From JADFRD01 sp964491015 (GTDB lineage Bacteria > Fidelibacterota > Marinisomatia > Marinisomatales > TCS55): 6,444 bases of DNA. The translations under genes and the position numbers were made by a program. Location of the stretch: assembly GCA_964491015.1 (NCBI GenBank), contig CAZBEY010000092.1, positions 1-6,444 on the forward strand. Reading direction: 5' to 3'. Under the pieces are notes generated by a model. That model saw nothing but the letters and a program-made list of their open reading frames with translations, searched no databases and was not told the origin of the DNA. The first letter of the stretch is position 1, and every line of letters starts with the position of its first letter. Of this stretch, positions 1 through 6,334 are shown piece by piece.

Positions 1-66
1 TGGCGGCGTAGCTCCCTCCTACATCACCTCCGGTGATTTCGGCGGGCAGGCAGTTGGTAGCATTTT
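1..66 (+). repeat. Partial, interrupted duplicate of the tRNA 5' part
   Basis: Bases 1-14 (TGGCGGCGTAGCTC) are identical to 67-80, which is the base before the tRNA plus its acceptor strand and the start of its D-arm. Bases 51-63 (CAGTTGGTAGCAT) resemble the D-loop part of the same tRNA (80-95), with small deletions. Between these two blocks lie 36 unrelated bases containing a perfect 6-bp hairpin, ATCACC-TCC-GGTGAT (23-37). This reads as a broken tRNA 5' copy with an insertion, or as a duplication scar left by recombination at the tRNA. The copy has no anticodon arm or T-arm, so it is not a functional tRNA. The window begins inside it, so its left edge is unknown. Confidence 0.45.
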
Positions 67-67
67 T

Positions 68-141
68 GGCGGCGTAGCTCAGTTGGTTAGAGCATCGGAA
101 TCATAATCCGAGTGTCCGGGGTTCGAGTCCCTGCGCCGCTA
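68..141 (+). tRNA. tRNA with CAU anticodon (elongator tRNA-Met most likely)
   Basis: A full cloverleaf can be folded by hand. The acceptor GGCGGCG (68-74) pairs with CGCCGCT (134-140), with a G-U first pair. The D-stem is GCTC/GAGC (77-80/90-93) around AGTTGGTTA. The anticodon stem is TCGGA/TCCGA (95-99/107-111), and the loop ATCATAA places CAT at 102-104. The variable loop is GTGTC, and the T-stem CGGGG/CCCTG (117-121/129-133) closes a TTCGAGT loop. The discriminator is A141, and CCA is not encoded. The anticodon stem lacks the three G-C pairs of an initiator, so this is elongator Met, or possibly the Ile2 tRNA whose CAU is modified to lysidine. The sequence alone does not separate those two. 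Confidence 0.93.
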
Positions 142-144
142 CAC

Positions 145-158
145 CGTCGGTCTCGACG
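145..158 (+). other. Small hairpin immediately 3' of the tRNA
   Basis: CGTCG (145-149) pairs perfectly with CGACG (154-158) around the 4-base loop GTCT. It lies between the tRNA 3' end and the terminator hairpin and probably belongs to the tRNA trailer, where it could mark the 3' processing boundary. The structure is visible; the role is inference. Confidence 0.4.
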
Positions 159-160
159 AG

Positions 161-188
161 AAAAGTCCCATCAATAGGGGCTTTTTTT
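161..188 (+). terminator. Intrinsic terminator of the tRNA transcript
   Basis: AAAAGTCCC (161-169) pairs with GGGGCTTTT (177-185) around the 7-base loop ATCAATA. That gives a 9-bp stem with one T-G pair, ending in an uninterrupted run of seven T (182-188). The A-tract and T-tract pair with each other, so it may also work for transcripts arriving from the other side. It separates the tRNA from the downstream protein operon. Confidence 0.85.
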
Positions 189-468
189 AAAATTCCATAG
201 GTAGGTCATTATGGGTCGTTTTGATCAAAAATGTTACTTCTTTGTTACTTCTATGCTACATAGATTCCTTAACAATTTCAAAGTCATCCCCACCGATTAC
301 CAACCCGCACAAACAACCGCCGCCCTTACTTCCGCCATCAATTAATATTCGATAGCTCACCCCATCTCTATAGTATTGGCATTGATTTATCGATTCATTT
401 GTCATCCCCCCGACGTTTTATTATGATTGATACCGTGTAAAATCTCGCAGTCAATTAATGGAAAAACC
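189..468. other. Upstream region of the operon, no convincing gene
   Basis: These 280 bases lie between the tRNA terminator and the first protein gene. One small open frame runs from ATG 211 to TAA 343-345 (44 residues), but it has no ribosome site and no recognisable motif. A short tandem repeat, TGTTACTTC at 232-240 and 243-251 (11-base period), is visible. No clear sigma-70 pair or Bacteroidetes-type TTG/TAnnTTTG promoter stands out. The nearest candidates are TATAGT (369-374), and TTG (376-378) with TTCATTTG (394-401) at a spacing of 15, which is shorter than expected. The operon promoter presumably lies here, but I cannot place it with confidence. Confidence 0.5.
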
Positions 469-2505
469 ATGATATTACGAGTGAAATTAATCATTACGAT
501 TTTTCTGATAAGCGGAATTCTGTTCGGAAAGAACCTTCAGATTCGCTCAAGAGATGATATCAGTAATATTGAACTCCTGGATGTTTTTTTACACACAATT
601 CAGGAAACACCAATTGCAATCATTCCCGGAGGATTGGGTGGAACGAATTTTGTGGATATTTCAAATCCATCCATCTTGAATGTTCTAGGTGAATATTTCG
701 CATTTGGATGCGATTGGGCGAGAATCTATGCATGGTCGGCAAAAGATAGCGTTGCGTACGGATCCGGCCGGAAATGTGGGATACATGTTGTTAATATCAC
801 TGATATTTCTCGTCCAACTCATGTGGGAACCATTGAGGGTATATCTGGGGACGGCAGCACCATTCGGTATGAGCATACCAGTGTGTATGATCATTTATTA
901 TTGGCTTCACGCCATCAATATGGAGTTGAAATATTTAATATCGATGATCCTGAATCTCCCCGCGCGATTTCGATGATTGAAACTGACAATGCCTGGGCAA
1001 CCGTGGCCGACAATCATTTGCTCTATATTGCCGATGGGGGTTTTGGGATTAAAATTTATGATATCACCGACCCGTCATTTCCGTTTCTGATTTCTGAAAT
1101 TGTGACAACCGGAACAGCGAAAGATGTTGAAAAGAAAGGGAATTTCCTTTTTGTGGCCGTAGGAGCAGCAGGTGTTGATATGATCGATGTGAGTGACCCC
1201 GTGAATCCATCCATTTCATCCAATTATAATACATCCGGTTATGCATCACGTGTTTCGGCGAATGATTCATTAGTAGCCGTTTCTGACTGGGATGACGTTG
1301 AAGTATTGCGATTTTCAAGCGGACAATTAGAAATAGTGGGGTATAAAAATACCGGCGGAAGAGTAATGGCGCTGGCAATGAAGGGAAATATTATTTACTC
1401 TGCTGAGTGGATGCGTATGGCCGTGTTTGAATATGGCGAAATTCAACAGCCTGATATTGACTTAAGCACTCGCAAAATTGAATATCCCAGAACGGAAAAT
1501 GGATTTACGTCTTTGGCGCATATTCAAATAGAAAATAATGGACTAAGTCCGCTGGATATCTCTGGAATTTATATTAATTCGGCTGATTTCTCATACGAGC
1601 CCATCGATTTGACTCTGCAGCCAAAAACGTCTCAAAACTTAGTCGTAAAATATTCACCATCAGGAAATATTTGGACTGCAATGCTTGAATTATTAACCAA
1701 TGATCATGATGAGGACAAAGCAACGGTACGTTTGCTTGGAAATTTTCCAATGGGTCCAATGCCGGGGGATCCTGCTCCGGATTTTACCTTACCCATTGTA
1801 AACGGAACGGGCAACTTGAGTTTGAATGATTTGGATGGCAATCCGGCAGTAATTGCCTTCTTCACAGGATGGTGACCCGTATGTGCTCCGGAGTTTTCGG
1901 ACATAGAAGTTTCCATTTGGCAAGAATATCAAGACGAAGGACTACAAGTGATCGGTATATCCAATGAACCTTTAGCCGTGATTGAAAATTTTATAGCAGA
2001 TCAGGGAATTACATTCCCGGTTCTACGGGATGTTTCAGGGATATACGGCCAGTATAATATTCCCGGTGGTCAATCCCCGTACCCAAGGGATTTTATTGTT
2101 GATAAAAATGGAACCGTTATGCTGGCTAAAACCGAATACGATCCGGGGGAAATGATCCGCATTATTGAAACATTATTGGATAGTGACGTTAATGCGGCGA
2201 TAGACTTGGAATTAGTTGTTCCTGAATCCATCAAACTGTTACCCAATTATCCAAACCCATTTAACCCTGCCACCACATTGCAGTTCAGTATCTACCCATC
2301 AGCCATGATCTCCTTGGATGTTATCAACCTCAAGGGCCGTGTGGTGGCAACTATTTACAAGAACCGATTTTTTCCGGCCGGAACACATCGTGTAACTTGG
2401 ACCGGATTGAATCGGCAGGATGAACCATTATCTTCCGGTCAGTATATCGTCCGATTACAAAAACCAAATTCAATTATCACTCAAAAAATAACGGTCATGA
2501 AATGA
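469..2505 (+). CDS. Secreted selenoprotein: LVIVD propeller, Ig-like, Sec-thioredoxin, T9SS tail
   Basis: This is one 678-residue reading frame with a single in-frame TGA (1873-1875) read as selenocysteine 469. Residues 1-20 are a signal peptide (basic MILRVK, then a hydrophobic core). From about 60 to 320 there are LVIVD-type beta-propeller repeats: VDISNPS at 62, VNITDISRP at 108, FNIDDPESP at 156, YDITDPSFP at 197 and IDVSDPVNP at 239. Residues 328-424 look like an Ig/ASH-type beta-sandwich (IENNG, LTNDHDEDKA). Residues 430-572 are an AhpC/TlpA-like thioredoxin domain: PGDPAPDFTLP at 432, then GW-U469-P-V-C472-APEF, with a probable cis-proline P539 before RDFIVDKNG. Residues 590-678 are a type IX sorting-tail domain (NYPNPFNP at 593, SGQYIVRL). 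ATG 469 is preferred over TTG 427 because it puts the signal peptide at the N terminus; GTG 481 is a weaker option. It is first in a five-gene operon and overlaps the next gene by ATGA. A disulfide or peroxide redox role outside the cytoplasm is inferred; the substrate is unknown. The alternative is a nonsense mutation or base-call error at a normal WCPVC motif. Confidence 0.88.
1873..1875 (+). other. In-frame TGA recoded as selenocysteine (Sec469)
   Basis: The TGA is flanked by an intact frame on both sides. It falls exactly at the first position of the thioredoxin active-site motif, giving G-W-U-P-V-C-A-P-E where homologues carry WCxxC. The downstream gene has the ordinary Cys form (W-C-T-N-C) in the same place. 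Four other genes here use TGA as a normal stop (2503, 3309, 4346, 5278), so a genome-wide TGA-to-Trp or TGA-to-Gly code is unlikely. UxxC thioredoxin-fold selenoproteins are an established class. Co-translational Sec insertion by SelB is inferred from this; the sel genes are not in the window. Confidence 0.82.
1882..1905 (+). promoter_or_regulatory. Candidate bacterial SECIS element
   Basis: TGTG (1882-1885) pairs with CATA (1902-1905) and TCCG (1887-1890) pairs with CGGA (1898-1901). This makes an 8-bp stem with one G-U pair and a single bulged C (1886), closed by a 7-base loop GAGTTTT (1891-1897). The loop starts with G, and 15 bases separate it from the TGA. The general bacterial SECIS model is a stem-loop inside the coding region directly after UGA, with a G in the first loop positions and a loop about 16-37 nt away. 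The fit is good, with the spacing at the short edge. The pairing was found by hand and no folding energy was computed. A bulge in the upper stem is also typical of SelB-binding hairpins. Confidence 0.6.
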
Positions 2506-3311
2506 AAGTTCCATATCTATTTTGTATATTGCTTTCCACAATCTTCAGTCAGTCCTACGAAATCGGATCCAAAATTTCCATGGACCATCAATTCGTTGAA
2601 ATTGAAGCGTGCGCTAACGATTCCGGATACACTTTACTAGCAGATTATAATGGTGATTTGAATGGCGGAGACTATCACATCATCTGGTTGAATTTTTTCA
2701 CAACCTGGTGCACGAACTGCCAAAGTGAAGTTCCCTTAGTATTCGATTTAAATAAACAATTTAAGGACCAGGCACTTACCCTCCTTTCTTTTGGTCGCCA
2801 GTGGGACTATCCTTACAGCTGTCAGGAATGGGCTGATTTAGGCCTCTCGAACCCCATTTTGAATGATGATACAACTTCGATCTGGAATTGGTTTGGACTT
2901 GGATATGTTCCCCAACAAGTTATCCTGGACCATACATTAACCGTTCGTTACAATGATTTTGGATTTGATGCGTCTGAAATTGCCTATACCATTCAAACAT
3001 TAATGAATGAAATGTCAACAGTCAGTATCGAGGAGAACCCATCTCCAAAATCCTTTGAAATACTTCCACCGTTTCCAAACCCATTTAATGCTCAAATGGC
3101 ATGGAATTTGAATCTAAAAAGGGAAACATTTGTAGAAGCCAATATCATTGATCTTTCGGGAAAAGTCGTGTCGTCCATAATTCAAAGAAACTTACCGGCC
3201 GGTTCCCATCATTTTACCTGGTCCGGAAGCGAGTTGGCTTCAGGCATATATTTCCTGGACGTTTCCACACCTTTCTATCGGAAGACTCATAAAATCATTT
3301 TGCTAAAATGA
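2502..3311 (+). CDS. Secreted TlpA-like thioredoxin-fold protein with T9SS-type tail
   Basis: The protein has 269 residues. Residues 1-17 are a signal peptide ending FSQ/S. A TlpA/AhpC-like thioredoxin domain follows at about 20-170, with WLNFFTTWC70-T-N-C73-QSEVP as the redox-active CxxC motif and V136-P137 before QQVILD as the probable cis-proline loop. Extra cysteines are present at 37 and 107. Residues 186-269 are a sorting-tail domain (FPNPFN at 191, ASGIYFLDV, final KIILLK), so type IX export to the surface or medium is expected. The start ATG overlaps the stop of the selenoprotein gene (ATGA, 2502-2505), implying translational coupling. No Shine-Dalgarno is seen. It is in effect a short Cys-containing counterpart of the selenoprotein's C-terminal half, without propeller or Ig-like domain. 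Its partner and substrate are unknown; a thiol-disulfide role is inferred from the motif. Confidence 0.9.
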   Translation: MKVPYLFCILLSTIFSQSYEIGSKISMDHQFVEIEACANDSGYTLLADYNGDLNGGDYHIIWLNFFTTWCTNCQSEVPLVFDLNKQFKDQALTLLSFGRQWDYPYSCQEWADLGLSNPILNDDTTSIWNWFGLGYVPQQVILDHTLTVRYNDFGFDASEIAYTIQTLMNEMSTVSIEENPSPKSFEILPPFPNPFNAQMAWNLNLKRETFVEANIIDLSGKVVSSIIQRNLPAGSHHFTWSGSELASGIYFLDVSTPFYRKTHKIILLK

Positions 3312-4348
3312 GGAAAATTCAATTGAAGCATTTAAGTTTAGTAATATCCCTTTTAATCTTTTTAAGCTGTGAAGACCAACAAACATTAGAAATAAAACAG
3401 CGAGACTGGACGATCGATACGGATTATCTCCGGTACGGATGCTCAAGCGGTAAAGATTGTATTCCAAGCCTCCAACATCCCAATAAATCTGATGTGGACG
3501 GAGACAATCTGGAATTCCTGAATAATAATGAATTGGTTGTAGGTATCTGGAACGGCAGCGAATATATTGCCTACCCCCATGCCATTTTAGATTGGCACGA
3601 AATTGTTAACGAAAATGGATACACCATATCCTACTGCCCCTTAACGGGGAGTGCCTTGCACATTGAATCCAGCGGTGAATTTGGCGTTTCAGGAATGCTC
3701 TTTAATACCAATTTGATTATGTACGATAGGGAAACAGAAAGCCATTGGCCTCAGATGCTACTAAAATCTGCTGAGGGCACACGCCAAGGTAATAAACTTA
3801 TTCTAAATTCCATGATAGAAACAAAATGGTCCACTTGGAAAAATTTATTTCCGAATTCAAAAGTAGTGAATTCTCAAACTGGACATTCCCGGGATTATAA
3901 TGTTTATCCGTATGGGGGATACCGGTCTTGCAATTCATCCAGCTGTGGTGACTATATTTATTTTCCGGTTCCTCCTGTAGATACCCGTCTGCCAGCAAAA
4001 ACCCGGGTACTATCTATCATTACTGACAATATCCAGATAGCCTATCCCATCTCTCAATTCGTGGAGCCGACTGTATTAAATGAAACCATTGATGGAAAAA
4101 CGGTTGCCATTGTCCTTTCAGCAGATGATTGGCTGGGCGTTGCATTTGAAACATCATCAACCTTATCCATTTCTCAGTGGGATTCTGAAACAGGCAATAT
4201 TGTCCTGGAAGATATGAGCGGAAATCAATTTAATATATTGGGACGGTCCATTAACTCAACAACAGATGATCTTGTCGGAGCCCGATCGTTTATTTCCTAT
4301 TGGTTTTCTCAAGCAGCATTTTATCCTGATACTGAAATACACTCATGA
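3308..4348 (+). CDS. DUF3179 family lipoprotein, copy 1
   Basis: The protein has 346 residues. It has a hydrophobic leader with a loose lipobox (F-L-S-C21), so it is probably a lipoprotein anchored through C21. The rest matches DUF3179, a family without an assigned function as far as I know. Its hallmarks are all present: D50-C-I-P-S-L, ELVVGI (75), YPHAILDWHEIVNE (89-102), YCPLTG (109-114), FGVSG (125-129), and NLIMYDRETESHWPQ (135-149). The conserved H97, E98 and C110 look like active-site or metal-ligand candidates (inference). Two further cysteine pairs, C45/C51 and C208/C213 (RSCNSSSC), are shared with the second copy and could form disulfides or bind metal. The start overlaps the previous stop by ATGA and no ribosome site is visible. 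Position after two exported thioredoxin-fold proteins suggests that its cysteines may be their client or partner. Confidence 0.9.
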   Translation: MRKIQLKHLSLVISLLIFLSCEDQQTLEIKQRDWTIDTDYLRYGCSSGKDCIPSLQHPNKSDVDGDNLEFLNNNELVVGIWNGSEYIAYPHAILDWHEIVNENGYTISYCPLTGSALHIESSGEFGVSGMLFNTNLIMYDRETESHWPQMLLKSAEGTRQGNKLILNSMIETKWSTWKNLFPNSKVVNSQTGHSRDYNVYPYGGYRSCNSSSCGDYIYFPVPPVDTRLPAKTRVLSIITDNIQIAYPISQFVEPTVLNETIDGKTVAIVLSADDWLGVAFETSSTLSISQWDSETGNIVLEDMSGNQFNILGRSINSTTDDLVGARSFISYWFSQAAFYPDTEIHS

Positions 4349-5280
4349 GGAAAATGATACTATTATTTCTTTTTTTTCTCTTATGGACAAATATACTCTT
4401 AGGGCAGGTGTGTTGCTCCCTGGTAGGCGCAGTTGACCAAGGTGGTGGTACATCATCGTCCCAATGGGAAACCCATTGGCCTTCACAATTGGATGATCGA
4501 AGGTCTTTTCAATGGTTGGCAGGTCTGGCATCCGCGTATACATCTGATAACCATTTAAATATTCGTTATGGAAATTTCCTAAGTATACGTACTCAAGTTT
4601 CCCATTATGTAGGACCTGACAATGTTGGATATTTCCAAATTGAAGGCAGTTGGCTCCAGATAGAGGAATCATTGTCATTTTCAAAAAGCAATAGTGAAAT
4701 TCAGCAACTGGACATACAATTAGGAATCCGGCATATTCTTCCAAAAAATTGGGGGTTTGTTTTCGGAGAGGTCACTATACCAACCTCTCCCCGTTTCACT
4801 AATGAAGATTTCCCTTTTAAAGCCGGAGCACTTCCTGCTGCTGGATTCGGTTGGATTAACCATTTCCAAACACCTTGGGCAAATGCATTACCTAACTATT
4901 TTCCAACCATTACATTATTAACATCATTCGAAAAAAATCTTTCAACTCAGGAAGATGTATTTTTAGATGACGCATTTTATGCCCATTTATCTTCAGCCGT
5001 ATTTTTATCTCAGGTTTTGTCCTTTTCTCCATTTGCGACTTTGAGAACACAAAAACTTTTGGCACCCATCTCCCCATTTGAGTCCCGGCGTCAATCCCGC
5101 TGGTTAAGTGAAATCAATCTGGGAATGGATATAACACCGGTACATTCATCTTGGGATTGGCTTCACTTACGATTTTCATTACCTATTTCAAGCTGGTCTT
5201 CAAATGGGATTTTTCCTGACGGTACAGAACCGAGAACTGTTGTGTCCCTCTCAATGAGTACTAGCGGTATTTTCAATTGA
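4345..5280 (+). CDS. Putative outer-membrane beta-barrel protein with CC motif
   Basis: I do not recognise a named family for this 311-residue protein. Residues 1-20 form a strong signal peptide ending LLG, with predicted cleavage before Q21. The mature N terminus then carries a Cys-Cys pair (Q-V-C23-C24-S). The rest is rich in alternating polar/hydrophobic stretches with many aromatic residues (for example NIRYGNFLSIRTQVSHYV, GYFQIEGSWLQIEESLSF, LHLRFSLPISSW), turns with D/N/G, and no internal membrane helix. That is the look of a small transmembrane beta-barrel, possibly of the transporter or porin-like type. After the leader there are no cysteines besides C23 and C24. It overlaps the stop of the first DUF3179 gene by ATGA and sits between the two DUF3179 copies, so it may be the outer-membrane partner of those lipoproteins. 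The barrel call is by eye and could be wrong. Confidence 0.72.
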   Translation: MRKMILLFLFFLLWTNILLGQVCCSLVGAVDQGGGTSSSQWETHWPSQLDDRRSFQWLAGLASAYTSDNHLNIRYGNFLSIRTQVSHYVGPDNVGYFQIEGSWLQIEESLSFSKSNSEIQQLDIQLGIRHILPKNWGFVFGEVTIPTSPRFTNEDFPFKAGALPAAGFGWINHFQTPWANALPNYFPTITLLTSFEKNLSTQEDVFLDDAFYAHLSSAVFLSQVLSFSPFATLRTQKLLAPISPFESRRQSRWLSEINLGMDITPVHSSWDWLHLRFSLPISSWSSNGIFPDGTEPRTVVSLSMSTSGIFN

Positions 5281-5302
5281 ATAAACTTACTGAAATATCT
5301 AA

Positions 5303-6334
5303 ATGAGAAATATCGCTGCCATCCTTTCATTCATTATTTTTTCCGGATGCGCCGCTCTGTCACAATCCAATTCATTCATGGGATTAGATTGGTCGGTGGA
5401 TACTCGATTCATACGACATGGCTGCCCGGGAAAAGATTGTATTCCCAGTTTGGAAAAACCGAATCGATCCAGAGCAGATGGAGAAAATATTGAATTTCTC
5501 GATGATGACGAATTGGTAGTAGGCGTTTGGGATGGTAATGGATGGACAGCCTACCCCCATTCAGTCCTTGATTGGCATGAGATAATCAATGAAAATGGAT
5601 ATACAATATCCTACTGTCCTCTAACAGGGAGTGCGTTAAATATTGTTGGAGATGGGGAATTTGGTGTTTCGGGATTATTGGTCAATAGTAACCTGATAAT
5701 GTATGATCGTGAAACTGACAGCTATTGGCCTCAGATCCACCTTGCGTCTGCCGCCGGAAAATTAAAAGGCGACACCTTTGATTTACATCCTCTTTTGGAA
5801 ACTACATGGAAAAACTGGAAGTCCCTTTTTCCCGATACAAAAGTGATCAATAGCCGAACCAATTATTCCCGTAATTATGATTTTTATCCCTATGGAAAAT
5901 ATCGATCGTGTAATTCACCAAGATGCAGAGATTATTTATTTTTCCCTGTTGCTTTCGAAGATGATCGACTTCCTGCCAAAGAACGGGTATTGGCCTTAGT
6001 AGGTAAAAATGGAAACACGAAAGCATTTCATATCAACCGGTTTAATCAACCGGTTATAATACAGGGTGATTTAGAAGGACGGCATTTTAACGCCATTATT
6101 TCAGGACAAGACAACATTGCTATTGCGTTTTTTACTGATGACGATTTATACATTAAAACATGGGACATAGAAAATGGAGACATAATTCTCTCGTCTCAAT
6201 CGATTGAACAATCGTATGATATTCTAGGAAATTTAATAAATATGGATGGTAATAATCTAAGGGCAGTCAACGGATTCATTGCCTACTGGTTTTCAGTCAT
6301 TGCTTTTTATCCGGATGCGGAACTTTATCAGTAG
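5303..6334 (+). CDS. DUF3179 family lipoprotein, copy 2
   Basis: The 343-residue protein is clearly paralogous to the other DUF3179 gene in the operon, with more than half of positions identical by eye over the core. The lipobox is F-S-G-C16. The core motifs are GKDCIPSL (43-50), ELVVGV (70), AYPHSVLDWHEIINENG (83-99), YCPLTG (104-109), FGVSG (120-124), NLIMYDRETDSYWPQ (130-144) and a conserved end WFSVIAFYPDAELYQ. H92, E93 and C105 match H97, E98 and C110 of copy 1. The cysteine pairs C41/C46 and C203/C208 are retained. The region after about residue 215 diverges most between copies, which may reflect different specificity. It starts 22 bp after the barrel gene, without a visible Shine-Dalgarno, and ends in TAG, the only non-TGA stop in the operon. 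Function is unknown. Confidence 0.9.
   Translation: MRNIAAILSFIIFSGCAALSQSNSFMGLDWSVDTRFIRHGCPGKDCIPSLEKPNRSRADGENIEFLDDDELVVGVWDGNGWTAYPHSVLDWHEIINENGYTISYCPLTGSALNIVGDGEFGVSGLLVNSNLIMYDRETDSYWPQIHLASAAGKLKGDTFDLHPLLETTWKNWKSLFPDTKVINSRTNYSRNYDFYPYGKYRSCNSPRCRDYLFFPVAFEDDRLPAKERVLALVGKNGNTKAFHINRFNQPVIIQGDLEGRHFNAIISGQDNIAIAFFTDDDLYIKTWDIENGDIILSSQSIEQSYDILGNLINMDGNNLRAVNGFIAYWFSVIAFYPDAELYQ

Noticed and set aside
15..37. CCTCCT and TCACCTCC strings resembling the 16S rRNA 3' end
   Set aside because: The matches are too short, and the surrounding bases do not follow 16S helix 45 sequence, so this is chance similarity within a hairpin.
211..345. 44-residue ORF downstream of the tRNA terminator, considered as an integrase remnant
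   Set aside because: No ribosome site, no recognisable integrase motif, and a length compatible with chance.
1064..1378. Minus-strand open frames inside the propeller, thioredoxin and barrel coding regions
   Set aside because: They are antisense shadows of well-supported plus-strand genes, with no protein motif of their own.
427..1875. A stand-alone 482-residue protein starting at TTG 427 and ending at the TGA
   Set aside because: The signal peptide only fits an N terminus at ATG 469. The TGA falls inside an active-site motif whose continuation is in frame, so this is the front part of the longer selenoprotein.
1873..1875. TGA read as Trp or Gly under an alternative genetic code
   Set aside because: Four genes in the window end in TGA, and Trp is encoded by TGG throughout. 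Trp or Gly would also destroy the CxxC-type active site.
1948..2505. Separate gene starting at ATG 1948
   Set aside because: This ATG lies inside the thioredoxin fold (VIG-ISNEP strand) and would lack the active site and any export signal, although the protein carries a secretion tail. It is the back part of the selenoprotein.
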